A stretch of DNA of 64,000 bases from Melioribacteraceae bacterium (lineage in GTDB: Bacteria; Bacteroidota; Ignavibacteria; Ignavibacteriales; Melioribacteraceae), in NCBI GenBank assembly GCA_035362835.1, contig DAOSDY010000001.1, forward strand, positions 806,001 to 870,000, written 5' to 3'. A program made the position numbers and the translations under genes. A model generated the notes under the pieces. It saw nothing but the letters and a program-made list of their open reading frames with translations. It did no database searches and had not been told where the DNA came from. Positions 1-9,145 of the stretch are shown here, one piece after another (position 1 is the first letter of the stretch; each line of letters begins with the position of its first letter).

Positions 1-1459
1 AATACCCGGTGTTCCGAAATTTACTCTTGTAAGCGATATACTACCGGACCGTTTCAATGAAAATGTGGTTTATGCTTCTTTCAACAATCATAAGCGCGAC
101 GACTTCAAACCATATATTTTCAAAAGTATGGATAAAGGAAAGACCTGGAAATCGATCGCAGCAAATCTTCCTGTCGACGGCCCGGTTAATACTATTGAAC
201 AGGATTTCGTAAATCCCAATCTCCTTTTTGTGGGAACGGAGTGGTCGTTTTTCTTCAGTCTGGACGGCGGCGAGAAATGGATTGAATTGAAGAACGGATT
301 ACCGAAAGTAAAAGTATGCGACATAGTTCTTCATCAGCGTGAAAATGATATTATCATTGCTACATTCGGAAGAGGGTTTTATATACTGGATAACTTTACT
401 CCGATCCGTCTCGCATCGAAAGAGACCTTCGCAAAGGAATCTCACATATTCCCCGTTAAAGATGCGTTGACATATGTTCAGATGGGAGGACGTTACGGTC
501 AGGGCTCAACCTATTTCAAATCGCCCAATCCAGAATTTGGCGCAACAATTACTTATTTCATAAAAGAAGTTCCTAAAACATTAAAAGCCGAAAGAAAAGA
601 GAAAGAGCGGGAATTATTCAAAGACGGTAAACCGATTCCCCAGCCTTCATTCGATGATATAAGAGCAGAACAGGAAGAGAAAGCTCCATATTTAATCTTC
701 ACAATAAAAGATGAAAGCGGAATGGTTGTTAAAAAAATAACCCGTTCTGCTTCGTCAGGATTGAACCGGATATTATGGGATCTCCGATATGAAAGCACTG
801 CACCGGTTATGGCAAGCAACAACAAGTTTGAACCGGTTGGAAGACAGAACAGCGGGATATTTGCAATGCCCGGCAAATACAGAGTTGAAATGTCGATGGT
901 TTACAGAGGAGAGGAAAAGAAACTCGCCGGTCAGGCAGATTTTAATGTTGTAGTTCTGAACAATACAACTCTGCCCGCGGCAAACAGAGCCGAACTGTCT
1001 GCATTCCAGAAGAAGGGTGCTGAACTCGTAAGAACTGTAATGGGTGCACAAAGATTTACAAATGAACTTGCAAATAAGGTTGAAACGATACGCCAGACGA
1101 TTAACAACACACCGGGCGCAACATTCGATCTTATGAAGAAAGCGAACGCGATCGCAAAAGATCTTGATGACATTCAATTCAAATTCAGCGGACCTCCGGT
1201 TGCGGCAAGCGCCGAAGAGACACCTCCGCGTGAAGTAACGCTCAACCAGAGACTTAGAACTATGATCGGGTCACAGATGCGTTCAACATCGAATGTAACT
1301 GAGAAGCAGAAAGTTGCATACGAAGTTCTTTACGAAGAGATTCAGCCGGTTCTTCAGCAGCTAAAGAAAATCAGCGAGGTTGATATTAAATCGATTGAAT
1401 CTGAGCTTGAAAAAGCAGGAGCGCCGTGGACTCCCGGAAGAACTCCTGAATTGAATTAA
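1..1459 (+). CDS. BNR/VPS10-type beta-propeller protein, 3' part (partial)
   Basis: The reading frame is open from base 2, so the gene starts outside the window and only its last ~485 residues are seen. The N-terminal part carries sortilin/BNR-type propeller strands: 'FKSMDKGKTWKSI', 'LFVGTEWSFFFSLDGGEKW', then 'IIATFGRGFYILDN', which typically closes such propellers. After it comes a beta-rich segment with 'LNRILWDLRYES' and 'PGKYRVEM', as found after the propeller in exported 'VPS10 domain-containing' or 'glycosyl hydrolase BNR' proteins of Bacteroidota, and a helical C-terminus. The likely location is periplasm or surface. The substrate is unknown, and the glycosidase label often given to this family is not supported by any catalytic motif seen here. 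A strong terminator follows directly. Confidence 0.75.
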   Translation, partial: IPGVPKFTLVSDILPDRFNENVVYASFNNHKRDDFKPYIFKSMDKGKTWKSIAANLPVDGPVNTIEQDFVNPNLLFVGTEWSFFFSLDGGEKWIELKNGLPKVKVCDIVLHQRENDIIIATFGRGFYILDNFTPIRLASKETFAKESHIFPVKDALTYVQMGGRYGQGSTYFKSPNPEFGATITYFIKEVPKTLKAERKEKERELFKDGKPIPQPSFDDIRAEQEEKAPYLIFTIKDESGMVVKKITRSASSGLNRILWDLRYESTAPVMASNNKFEPVGRQNSGIFAMPGKYRVEMSMVYRGEEKKLAGQADFNVVVLNNTTLPAANRAELSAFQKKGAELVRTVMGAQRFTNELANKVETIRQTINNTPGATFDLMKKANAIAKDLDDIQFKFSGPPVAASAEETPPREVTLNQRLRTMIGSQMRSTSNVTEKQKVAYEVLYEEIQPVLQQLKKISEVDIKSIESELEKAGAPWTPGRTPELN

Positions 1460-1485
1460 ATAAGCTCTACTCCTTTCCGGTTTAT

Positions 1486-1523
1486 AAAAAAACCCTCTTC
1501 AATTATTTGGAGAGGGTTTTTTT
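1486..1523 (+). terminator. Rho-independent terminator
   Basis: A perfect 10-bp inverted repeat (AAAACCCTCT at 1489-1498 against AGAGGGTTTT at 1511-1520) is followed by a T-run. It lies 30 bases after the stop of the propeller gene. Confidence 0.9.
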
Positions 1524-1740
1524 GTTCTGCCTTGGATAATGTAAATTGTATCATATTACTATATTATTTTAAATTAGTGACAGCAATAGTTTTACCGGAT
1601 AATTCAACAGGGCGGGCAATATTTACTACAACAGCATTTTTGTTTATTATACTAATGGGCAGGTTTTAAACTTCTGAAAACAAATAATGTCTAACTGACA
1701 TTAAAACACATGAAAAAAATTACATAATGAAATCAGAAAC
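1524..1740. other. Intergenic stretch, nothing recognised
   Basis: An AT-rich spacer between the terminator and the next lipoprotein gene. It presumably holds that gene's promoter, but I see no clear promoter motif, RNA gene or repeat. Confidence 0.5.
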
Positions 1741-2724
1741 ATGAAACGATTTTTAATTCTCACTTTTTTAACAATTATTTGTTTAGCCTCCTGCAACGAA
1801 AATATTAATGAAGCGGAGTTTAATCCTTCACCTGCCGGAAACAAGTTAATCAATCCTCCACTAAACGATTTAGAAGCAAATTACTGGAGGAGTTATCGGG
1901 GAGGACTTTATCCAAATGGAGTAAACACCAGACCAATTAATCATAACAATGCCGGTGTACAGTTAGCTATGGAAGTAAAACCTCTCGACGCCAGCGGGAA
2001 TTACGATCCAGTAAACGGGAAAATCGTATGGCTCTCTGTTGGAATGTCTAATACTACACAAGAAACACAGGCATTTATTCCGATGGCAGAAACACTATCA
2101 AATAGAAATTCTTATTTGGTTCTAGTTGATGGAGCACAGGGTAACTGGGACATAGATATGATTAATAATCCGGAAGCAGCATTCTGGCTGAATATTAACA
2201 CTCGTCTTTTAGAGAAAGGGTTGACCTCATATCAGGTTCAGGCAATTTGGTTTAAACAGGCCGACAGGAATTTCCCGGATACAAGCTTTGCCGGTTATCT
2301 GTCCAATTTCAAGAGTAAATTAAAAACATCATTAGTTCTTTTAAGGGAAAAGTTTCCCAACGCAAAATTGTGTTATCTATCGAGTAGAATCTACGGTGGT
2401 TATCAGACCGGCATAGGCTCAAATCCCGAACCCTTTGCTTACTATACCGGATGGGCTGTAAAATCTCTCATTGAGGATCAAATAAACGGAAGCCCTGATT
2501 TGGCGTATTCCGGTAGCGGCGCTAGGGTACCCTGGTTATCATGGGGTCCTTACATCTGGGCAAATGGTGCTGAGGCGAGACAGGATGGCCTGAAGTGGAT
2601 CTGGCCCGACGATTACCAGCCGGACGGTATTCATCCTTCAATTACAGGGAGACGTAAGGTTGCTGAAAAGTTACTCCAGTTCTTCTCTGCAGATCCAACC
2701 TCTACACAATGGTTCCTTAATTAA
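1741..2724 (+). CDS. SGNH/GDSL-hydrolase-like lipoprotein
   Basis: 327 residues. The N-terminus is a lipoprotein signal (basic MKR, hydrophobic core, lipobox LASC with Cys ~19). The rest resembles an SGNH hydrolase fold: 'VWLSVGMSNT' fits the nucleophile-Ser block near residue 100, and 'DGIHPSITGRRKVAEKLL' near the C-terminus is the typical Asp-x-x-His block V. Such enzymes are usually carbohydrate or lipid esterases, and here it would be anchored in the outer or inner membrane facing the periplasm. The substrate cannot be read from the sequence. It is monocistronic: 280 bases separate it from the upstream gene and 131 from the next. Confidence 0.65.
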   Translation: MKRFLILTFLTIICLASCNENINEAEFNPSPAGNKLINPPLNDLEANYWRSYRGGLYPNGVNTRPINHNNAGVQLAMEVKPLDASGNYDPVNGKIVWLSVGMSNTTQETQAFIPMAETLSNRNSYLVLVDGAQGNWDIDMINNPEAAFWLNINTRLLEKGLTSYQVQAIWFKQADRNFPDTSFAGYLSNFKSKLKTSLVLLREKFPNAKLCYLSSRIYGGYQTGIGSNPEPFAYYTGWAVKSLIEDQINGSPDLAYSGSGARVPWLSWGPYIWANGAEARQDGLKWIWPDDYQPDGIHPSITGRRKVAEKLLQFFSADPTSTQWFLN

Positions 2725-2855
2725 ACGAAAAAAATCGGCAAAAATATGAATACTAAATAAGCATTCATTGATGATTATGTTTTTTATTATAATGCGGCTT
2801 AGGTAATTTCTGAATACTGTTATAATTAAACAGTGACATAATAGAAAGGTATAAT

Positions 2856-3746
2856 ATGGTTTCAAAAAATAAACTAGTTCCTCACCTCTGGTTCAATAAA
2901 GAGGCAAGGGAAGCAGCGGAATATTATGCTTCATTATTCCGGAATTCAGAAGTAACAAATATTACAACAATTTCAGGGACACCTTCGGGTGAAGTTGATA
3001 TTGTAGGTTTCAAAATATGGGATGTAGAGTTTACGGCAATCAGCGCCGGACCGTTATTCAAGATCAATCCTTCAATTTCATTTTTCGTTTATTGCGGTTC
3101 CGGAAATGAAATTGATCGGCTTTATAAAAGTCTTTCGGAGAACGGAACTGTATTAATGCCTCTCGACAAATATCCCTGGAGCAGTAAATACGCATGGGTT
3201 CAGGATAAATTTGGTGTCTCCTGGCAGCTTGATATAGACGATATAAATTCCGGTCAGAAGATTGTTCCAGCAATACTTTTTGTAAATGAAAAAGCCGGAA
3301 AATTAAAAGAGGCTGTTGAACATTACACTACGATCTTCCCTGATTCAAAAATCATGATGGAATCGCCCTGGGATAAATCCTCCGGCCTGCCAGAGGGATC
3401 CCTTCTCTTTACCCAATTCAAACTAAACGGTTATATATTCAATGCAATGAGCGGCGGTACTCCGAAACACGAGTTCGATTTTAATGAGGCGGTTTCATTT
3501 ATGGCCTACTGCAATGATCAGCAAGAGATCGATTATTACTGGGAGAAATTATCTGCCGGAGGAACCGAACAACCTTGCGGGTGGGTGAAGGATAAATTCG
3601 GTGTGTCCTGGCAGGTAGTTCCCGTAGAAATGATGACAATGATGCATACTGAAAATAAAGAGAGGCTGGAAAGATTAACCAAATCGATGCTTAAAATGGG
3701 AAAACTCGACCGGGAAGAACTGATAAGCGCATTTTACGGAAAATGA
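2856..3746 (+). CDS. VOC-family protein, two PhnB-like (3-demethylubiquinone methyltransferase-type) domains
   Basis: 296 residues made of two similar halves. Each begins with a 'F-N-E/K-A...A.EYY..LF' type helix ('LWFNKEAREAAEYYASLF' and 'LFVNEKAGKLKEAVEHYTTIF') and ends with 'VKDKFGVSWQ' or 'VQDKFGVSWQ'. This is the PhnB/'3-dmu-9_3-mt' branch of the vicinal-oxygen-chelate superfamily. Members are small cytoplasmic proteins, often of unknown activity, so no substrate is proposed. An AGAAAGG site precedes the ATG. The gene ends in a shared bidirectional terminator. Confidence 0.85.
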   Translation: MVSKNKLVPHLWFNKEAREAAEYYASLFRNSEVTNITTISGTPSGEVDIVGFKIWDVEFTAISAGPLFKINPSISFFVYCGSGNEIDRLYKSLSENGTVLMPLDKYPWSSKYAWVQDKFGVSWQLDIDDINSGQKIVPAILFVNEKAGKLKEAVEHYTTIFPDSKIMMESPWDKSSGLPEGSLLFTQFKLNGYIFNAMSGGTPKHEFDFNEAVSFMAYCNDQQEIDYYWEKLSAGGTEQPCGWVKDKFGVSWQVVPVEMMTMMHTENKERLERLTKSMLKMGKLDREELISAFYGK

Positions 3747-3753
3747 GTCTGTG

Positions 3754-3781
3754 CGGAACGGGAGATTATTTTCCCGTTCCG
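3754..3781. terminator. Bidirectional terminator between convergent genes
   Basis: Perfect 10-bp inverted repeat CGGAACGGGA (3754-3763) / TCCCGTTCCG (3772-3781) with an AT-rich loop, placed in the 36-bp gap between the VOC gene and the thioredoxin-like gene. The tails are short in both directions. Confidence 0.7.
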
Positions 3782-3782
3782 T

Positions 3783-4112
3783 CTATTCAATATTAGTGTA
3801 GATCCTTTCAAGCTCATTGCCGAGCTCTTGCAGATTAACAAACCTTGCTTTCCTGATATACTCCCTGCCATAAAAGTAAAACAAAATAGTTGGAACGGTA
3901 AAAACATTTTTTTGGGCTGCAAGCTCTTTGGCGTGCGCAATATTTATGTACACGAATACTATCCCGGGAAATTTTTTTTCCAGAAAATCGATGAGTTTTG
4001 GTTTGAGGACCTTGCACACATTGCAGTCGGGTGTGCTCATATAAAAGGCTACTGCATTATTTGTTTTAATAATTTCTTCGAATTCCGCGAGTGTGGTTAT
4101 TTCAGTCTGCAT
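3783..4112 (-). CDS. Thioredoxin-like protein
   Basis: 109 residues with the start chosen at the ATG at 4112 (MQTEITTL). An in-frame ATG at 4151 would overlap the upstream gene by 29 bases and adds no thioredoxin-like residues. The fold is thioredoxin: a CxxC at C30-N-V-C33 in 'STPDCNVCKVLKP', a later 'FTVPTILFYFYGRE' strand holding the cis-proline, and a C-terminal helix. The -P-D-C-N-V-C- motif is not the usual WCGPC, and there is no signal peptide, so a cytoplasmic thiol-disulfide or thiol-peroxide role is likely. It follows a lipoprotein gene by 10 bases and probably shares its transcript. Confidence 0.8.
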   Translation of the reverse strand: MQTEITTLAEFEEIIKTNNAVAFYMSTPDCNVCKVLKPKLIDFLEKKFPGIVFVYINIAHAKELAAQKNVFTVPTILFYFYGREYIRKARFVNLQELGNELERIYTNIE

Positions 4113-4122
4113 TGTCAGCCGG

Positions 4123-4632
4123 TCAGTTCTCCAGAATTGCAAGACAATCACCCTGGATCAGGCAAATTTTTTCCCTGCCGATGAAAGCGGACTTACCGCT
4201 TAAAGAATCCGCATCAATAATTAAATCCATTGCGGACACCCTATTAATATCCGCTACTATCAGCATTGAGTTGGTTTTCGTCCTGTTAAACTTTTCAATT
4301 ATTTCTTCATCGCAGAATAATTCCGCAAAATATTTCTCTTTACAATCCGTATTTATTCTTGCTTTAAGGTAGTTGCCATTTCCTTTTTTAATTATTCCGA
4401 TAACCGTGGTATCGAGAATAACGGATTTGTGCAGCTGTTTTTCAAGAGCCTTGCAGTCGAACGGTTCGGCATCATACTTGGCAGATAATAAACTTACCGA
4501 CTCAGCTTTATTACTCTCTATTCTTTCAAGCGAAGAAAATTCGTCCTCGTCCCGGGTGCAATTGGAAAGTGAAATAAAGGAGAACAGAACGTATGAAACG
4601 AAAAGTAATTTGGGGATAAACTTAAACATCAT
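4123..4632 (-). CDS. Putative lipoprotein of unknown function
   Basis: 169 residues. A hydrophobic N-terminus is followed by 'LSNC' at about residue 26, an imperfect lipobox (Asn at -1), then a charged, probably helical and beta-mixed domain with several cysteines ('FDCKALEK', 'TDCKEKYF', 'FCDEE', 'ICLIQGDCLAIL'). No family is recognised. The cysteine content and the thioredoxin-like gene 10 bases downstream suggest, weakly, a thiol-linked exported function. Confidence 0.55.
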   Translation of the reverse strand: MMFKFIPKLLFVSYVLFSFISLSNCTRDEDEFSSLERIESNKAESVSLLSAKYDAEPFDCKALEKQLHKSVILDTTVIGIIKKGNGNYLKARINTDCKEKYFAELFCDEEIIEKFNRTKTNSMLIVADINRVSAMDLIIDADSLSGKSAFIGREKICLIQGDCLAILEN

Positions 4633-4718
4633 ATCAGCAACTTCGCATTTAATTATTCAGATACAACTAGTTTCTCGATTCACACCGTCTGCCGGTAGAA
4701 CTTCCTTTGAAATAAACA

Positions 4719-5147
4719 TCATGATGAATGATCCGTAACAACAAGCCACTTCCCTTTAATTTTTCTATAGAGAAGAGTGAAATGGCCTTCAACCGACCTG
4801 TCGATGTAATCGAGTTTCCATTTACCAATCATGAATGCAGAATCAGTGCTTATTCCTTCAAGCGATATTACGCTGAAAGTAAGTTTGCCCATTGCTTCCT
4901 TATCGGGATAACCTTTCCTGTAATTTTCCAGAGTAGCTTTCCATCCGTACTGAACACCCCGTTTTCCTATAAAGCGGAGTGAATCGGATTTCCAGTATCC
5001 ATCCATATATTTCTCAAGATTCCCTTCGTTCCATGCAAATCTCTGAACCTCAAGTGATTCCAATATTGCATTTCTGTCATCACCAGAAATATTCTGCGCG
5101 GTTAAAGTTCCGAAAGAGATAATTAAGAGAATTATCAGTCTATTCAT
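4719..5147 (-). CDS. Exported NTF2-like (DUF4440-type) protein
   Basis: 142 residues. A signal peptide (MNRLIILLIISFGTLTAQ) precedes a single NTF2-like cone: the helical start 'ILESLEVQRFAWNEGNLEKYMDGYW', then beta strands ending 'FTLLYRKIKGKWLVVTDHSS', where the final His-Ser-Ser is typical of DUF4440 proteins. These bind small ligands or act as SnoaL-type enzymes, and the ligand is unknown. The start codon overlaps the stop of the AlaX-like gene by four bases (ATGA), indicating translational coupling. Confidence 0.8.
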   Translation of the reverse strand: MNRLIILLIISFGTLTAQNISGDDRNAILESLEVQRFAWNEGNLEKYMDGYWKSDSLRFIGKRGVQYGWKATLENYRKGYPDKEAMGKLTFSVISLEGISTDSAFMIGKWKLDYIDRSVEGHFTLLYRKIKGKWLVVTDHSS

Positions 5148-5602
5148 TGCTGCTCGTTTATTTTAAAACGGACCCTCAACACTCCGTCGTTATAATCAGT
5201 CGATACAATTCTGAATTCCCCTATCACACCGGTTGATTGAACATGCGGACCGCTGCAAAGGCACTTATCGTAATCGCCAATGCTGATCACGCGGAGGTTA
5301 TCACCCGCGTCGTCGGGTAGACGGTTCAGCTTAAAATATTTTTCAGCTTCCTCTCTTTGCATAAAATCTTCTACAACCGGCAGATCAAGTTTTATTTTTT
5401 CATTAACAATATTTTCAATTCTTTTAATCTCATCGGGTGTCAAATTCCGGTCGAAATGATAATCGCATTTAGATTTCTTCTTTTCGACATGGGCACTGAA
5501 ACATCTTCCGCGATTAAACATCTGATCCATCGTTCCGTTTAGAAGATGTTCTGCCGTGTGCATCGGCGGATAATACGATTTCGGATTCTCGTTGTATTCC
5601 AT
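5144..5602 (-). CDS. AlaX-like alanyl-tRNA editing domain protein
   Basis: 152 residues with the zinc-binding signature of the AlaRS/ThrRS editing domain: 'MHTAEHLLNG' (H15, H19) and 'CLCSGPHVQSTG' (C116, H120), the HxxxH...CxxxH quartet. Free-standing AlaX proteins deacylate Ser- or Gly-tRNA-Ala in the cytoplasm. This one lacks the N-terminal glycine-rich barrel of long AlaX forms and is near the size of the short form. It is translationally coupled to an exported NTF2-like protein, an unusual partner. A GATC-containing short tandem repeat lies in its upstream region. Confidence 0.8.
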   Translation of the reverse strand: MEYNENPKSYYPPMHTAEHLLNGTMDQMFNRGRCFSAHVEKKKSKCDYHFDRNLTPDEIKRIENIVNEKIKLDLPVVEDFMQREEAEKYFKLNRLPDDAGDNLRVISIGDYDKCLCSGPHVQSTGVIGEFRIVSTDYNDGVLRVRFKINEQQ

Positions 5603-5626
5603 TTACACTATTACTCTTATTTTTTT

Positions 5627-5674
5627 CTTGATCTTGCTCTTGATCTTACTCTCGATCCTGCCCTTGATCATAAT
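5627..5674. repeat. Four imperfect 12-bp tandem repeats
   Basis: Units at 5627, 5639, 5651 and 5663 follow CTTGATCTTGCT with one to a few changes each. Every unit keeps GATC, so GATC sites fall exactly 12 bp apart. It lies between the DPP IV stop and the AlaX-like start. Confidence 0.8.
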
Positions 5675-5700
5675 CAGGAGCAGGATAAAGAGACAATTAA

Positions 5701-7905
5701 TTAATCTTTGGTTGTATCCAGTTCTCTTCCGAGCAAATGCTTAAACCAGAATTCAACTCTCTCACGAGTTGCATGCTGAGCGAGAGGGAATCCGATACCG
5801 TGACGCTGATTCGGATAAAGCATCAGTTCAAAATCCTTATTAAGTCTCTGCAGGTCATAAATCAGCTGAATAGAATTCTGCATATGAACGTTATCGTCAA
5901 TTGTACCGTGGGTAACAAGCATTTTGCCTTTGTACTTATCGACATATGTAAGAACCGAGCCGGCTTTATAACCATCGGGGTTTTCTGCGGGAGTGTCCAT
6001 ATAACGCTCGGTATATACATTGTCGTAGAGCTTCCAATCCATCACTCCGAACTCCGCGATGCCGTGCGTAAAATAATCTGCGCCGTAAGTTAATGCAAGA
6101 GCGGAAACATATCCGCCGTAGCTTCCGCCTGTAATGCCAATTCTAGTAGTATCGATAAATGATTTTGTCTTGAGCCATTTAACCGCAGCTATATAATCAT
6201 TCATTTCCCATTTGCCTAGATTACGGTGCATCAGTGCAACACCTTTCTTGCCGAAATGGCCTGTTCCGCGGTGGTCAACCGAAATAGAGATTATTCCGTT
6301 CTGGGCAAGATAATGCTGGGCGAGACCCATCGAATAGGAATTTCTGACCGATGGAGCATTCGGTCCGCCGTATTCGTTGAAAATAACTGCATACTTTTTA
6401 TCTGGATCCAAATCAGCCGGTAGATACCAGATGGCAGGAAGGTCGTAACCGTCGCCGGAAGGGATTGTAAAGAGTTCTACATTTGCACGGTCAAACTCTT
6501 CTGCTGCAGGATTTCTTGAATCGCTTAAAGTTCTGATCAGCTTACCGTCGGTTGAATAGAGTTCCGCTTTAGTCGGTGTTGTAATGTTACTGTATGAATC
6601 GATATAATATTTCCCGCCTGGTGAAACAGAACAGCTGTGAATTCCGTCAGCCGCTGTAAGTTTTTTAAATCCGCTTCCGTCAAGATTTACAACAAAAAGA
6701 TGGCGGTCCGTGCTTTTCTCTTTCCATCCTGTGAAATAGATTTTCTTATTTGATTCATCAACAAGATTAATACTTGTTACTTCCCATTCCCCCTGTGTCA
6801 ACCGCTTTTTAAGCTTTCCATTCAAATCATAGTAATAAAGATGGGAGTATCCATCGACATTTGTTCTTAAAATAAATCCGCTTTTATTATTGAAGAAATA
6901 GAGGTCTTCGAACCACTCAACCCACTCCTTCTGTTTTTCATTATAGATCTCGGTTTTCTTTCCGCTATTTGTATCAACCGAATAAAGAATTATGTTATCC
7001 TGACCGCGGTTCATCCACTGGACAGTTAATTTATTTTCAGGTGTCCACTCGGGCCAGGCAATATAATGATCTGCTTTCTCTTCAAAATCGGCCCATACAA
7101 TTTTTCCGTCGGAAACTGTAGTAATACCGAGTTTAACATATGGATTAGGATCCCCGGGTTTCGGGTATCTCTGTTTTTCCAGTTCGCCATGCTGGCCATC
7201 GGCTTTTGTAAGATAAAATTCAGGGACCGGGTTATCGTCAAAACGGAGGAATGCAATCTTATCGCTGTTAGGCGACCACCAGTACGCTGAATATTGAGTT
7301 GCCCGGCCAAGTATTTCCTCCATATAAACCCATGAAGCCCAACCGTTATAGATAAGATCAGTTCCGTCATTTGTAATTCTTATTTCTTTTTCGAGTTCCA
7401 CATCATAAACATAGAGATCATTATTTTTTACATATGCCACTTTTCTGCCGTCAGGAGATAGTTTTGGAACCCGTTCTTCAGCATCGTCATTTGTAAGTTG
7501 TTTAAATGAATTATCCGGACGTGAATAATGGTAGAGATTATTCTTCTGATTGAGAAGATAATAATTGTAATCCCCGGTAACTCCCGCAGGCCGGTCTATC
7601 GAAAAACCATCGGGTAATTGAACGGAGCTGTTGTCTATATACAGAGTTGATTCGCCGGTAATTACATTAGTTTTCATTAGAACCGAGCGCGAACCGGGTT
7701 TTGCCGGGTCGGCTTTGGTTTCAAGGTAATGATTATCATCCGCCCAGCCTTGGGGACGGGACATCATCATAAATCCCCGCATGTCTCTACCGCCCTCATA
7801 AACCTGCTTGTATGTAAGTTTTTTCTTCTGTGCGGTTGAATCAATAAAAGTTACTGCAAGTAATAAAGCGATAAAAGTGATAAATAAAAATCGCCGGTTA
7901 ATCAT
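5701..7905 (-). CDS. Dipeptidyl-peptidase IV-type S9 prolyl oligopeptidase, exported
   Basis: 734 residues from the ATG at 7905, chosen because AAGGAG lies just upstream and the protein then starts with a clean signal peptide (MINRRFLFITFIALLLAV). The N-terminal half is a beta-propeller and includes 'WVYMEEIL', the double-Glu motif that binds the substrate N-terminus in DPP IV. The C-terminal alpha/beta-hydrolase has nucleophile 'TGGSYGGY', Asp in 'GTIDDNVH' and His in 'NQRHGIG'. Family knowledge: it removes N-terminal Xaa-Pro/Ala dipeptides in the periplasm during peptide use. All catalytic residues are present. It is transcribed alone. Confidence 0.92.
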   Translation of the reverse strand: MINRRFLFITFIALLLAVTFIDSTAQKKKLTYKQVYEGGRDMRGFMMMSRPQGWADDNHYLETKADPAKPGSRSVLMKTNVITGESTLYIDNSSVQLPDGFSIDRPAGVTGDYNYYLLNQKNNLYHYSRPDNSFKQLTNDDAEERVPKLSPDGRKVAYVKNNDLYVYDVELEKEIRITNDGTDLIYNGWASWVYMEEILGRATQYSAYWWSPNSDKIAFLRFDDNPVPEFYLTKADGQHGELEKQRYPKPGDPNPYVKLGITTVSDGKIVWADFEEKADHYIAWPEWTPENKLTVQWMNRGQDNIILYSVDTNSGKKTEIYNEKQKEWVEWFEDLYFFNNKSGFILRTNVDGYSHLYYYDLNGKLKKRLTQGEWEVTSINLVDESNKKIYFTGWKEKSTDRHLFVVNLDGSGFKKLTAADGIHSCSVSPGGKYYIDSYSNITTPTKAELYSTDGKLIRTLSDSRNPAAEEFDRANVELFTIPSGDGYDLPAIWYLPADLDPDKKYAVIFNEYGGPNAPSVRNSYSMGLAQHYLAQNGIISISVDHRGTGHFGKKGVALMHRNLGKWEMNDYIAAVKWLKTKSFIDTTRIGITGGSYGGYVSALALTYGADYFTHGIAEFGVMDWKLYDNVYTERYMDTPAENPDGYKAGSVLTYVDKYKGKMLVTHGTIDDNVHMQNSIQLIYDLQRLNKDFELMLYPNQRHGIGFPLAQHATRERVEFWFKHLLGRELDTTKD

Positions 7906-8061
7906 GTTTCTACTCCTTATATGTTTTTTCTTAGTAGATTCATTTTTCTGTAAACAAACATTTAGATTTCCAATCAGATGTTTCTTATTCATTGCATTTA
8001 AATCCGGCAGGTTTATTCTGAGATTGATTGAAAAATATTTTCCCCCGCAGGATTAAACCGG

Positions 8062-9033
8062 TTACCAGGCATATGCTTCGGGTGCCTGACCGCCCGGCCC
8101 CGGCCAAATTGCATCCAATTTCTTTAATGCATCCTCGTTCAATTTGATTTCCAGCGCTTTTGCATTTTCCTCCAGCTGCTTAACTGTTCTTGGACCCACA
8201 ATCGGAGAAGTAACCACCGGGTTATTAAGTACCCAGGCTAAGGCAACATCAGCGGGATTCAATCCGAGTTCTTTACAGAAATTTTCGTATTCCTCGATTT
8301 GCGGACGGAGTTTTTCAACCGATTTTTGCAACGGTTCTCTTGTTCTTCTGCCTTCTTTGGCCTTCTCTAAAACGCCGCATAGAATTCCGCCGCCCATTGG
8401 GCTCCACGGTATCAAAGCGATTCCGAATGCTTTGCATGCCGGGATAACTTCGAGCTCAATATTCCTGTTGCGGAGACTGTAAATGCTCTGTTCCGAAACT
8501 ATGCCAAGGGAATGTCTTTCTTTAGCTTTGTAGTAAGCTTCGGAAAGATTCCATGCCGCAAAATTGCTGCTTCCCACATAAATAATTTTTCCTTCGGCAA
8601 TCAGCTGATCCATGGCCTGATAGACCTCGTCCCACGGTGTATTACGATCGATGTGGTGCATCTGATAAAGATCAATATGGTCTGTCTGCATTCTTTTAAG
8701 ACTCTCTTCGCATGCTTTTTTTATATGATAGGCTGAGAGCTTAGAATCATTAGGTCCCTCCCCCATTTTACCGTAGACTTTAGTAGCGAGAACCACTTTA
8801 TCTCTTCTGCTTTTATCTTCGGCAAACCATTTTCCGATTATTCCTTCTGTAACACCAACTCCTTTTTCCCAGCCGTAAACATTTGCAGTATCGAAGAAAT
8901 TAATACCGAGATCAAGCGACCTGTTCATAATACCGAAACTATCCTGTTCGGAAGTATAGGGACCGAAGTTCATTGTACCAAGACAGATTCTGCTTACTCT
9001 TAATCCTGTTCTACCTAAAAAAGTATATTCCAT
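8062..9033 (-). CDS. Aldo/keto reductase
   Basis: 323 residues, full length for the family. Catalytic Asp and Tyr sit in 'NFFDTANVYG', the Lys in 'VVLATKVYG' and the His in 'LYQMHHID'. The NADPH-binding C-terminal part holds 'SPIVGPRTVKQLEENAKAL'. It belongs to the YajO/Tas/IolS-like group ('FLGRTGLRVSRICLGTMNFG'). It reduces carbonyls with NADPH in the cytoplasm, and the physiological substrate is not apparent. A GGAAGG site precedes the ATG. Confidence 0.92.
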   Translation of the reverse strand: MEYTFLGRTGLRVSRICLGTMNFGPYTSEQDSFGIMNRSLDLGINFFDTANVYGWEKGVGVTEGIIGKWFAEDKSRRDKVVLATKVYGKMGEGPNDSKLSAYHIKKACEESLKRMQTDHIDLYQMHHIDRNTPWDEVYQAMDQLIAEGKIIYVGSSNFAAWNLSEAYYKAKERHSLGIVSEQSIYSLRNRNIELEVIPACKAFGIALIPWSPMGGGILCGVLEKAKEGRRTREPLQKSVEKLRPQIEEYENFCKELGLNPADVALAWVLNNPVVTSPIVGPRTVKQLEENAKALEIKLNEDALKKLDAIWPGPGGQAPEAYAW

Positions 9034-9101
9034 TTTTTACCTTCCAATATTCTAATACAGTGCTAATATAAAAAAGATAATTATCAGATATTGCCGGCGA
9101 G

Positions 9102-9134
9102 AAAAAAAGCCGGACTAAATAATTAATCCGGCTT
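9102..9134 (-). terminator. Rho-independent terminator of the metalloprotease gene
   Basis: Read on the minus strand, AAGCCGGA and TCCGGCTT form a stem around an AT-rich loop, followed by a run of seven T. It lies just after the stop at 9146. Confidence 0.85.
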
Positions 9135-9145
9135 ATTCCCACTTA

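Noticed and set aside
5627..5674. Possible CRISPR-like repeat
   Set aside because: Units are 12 bp and directly adjacent without spacers, and no cas gene is present.
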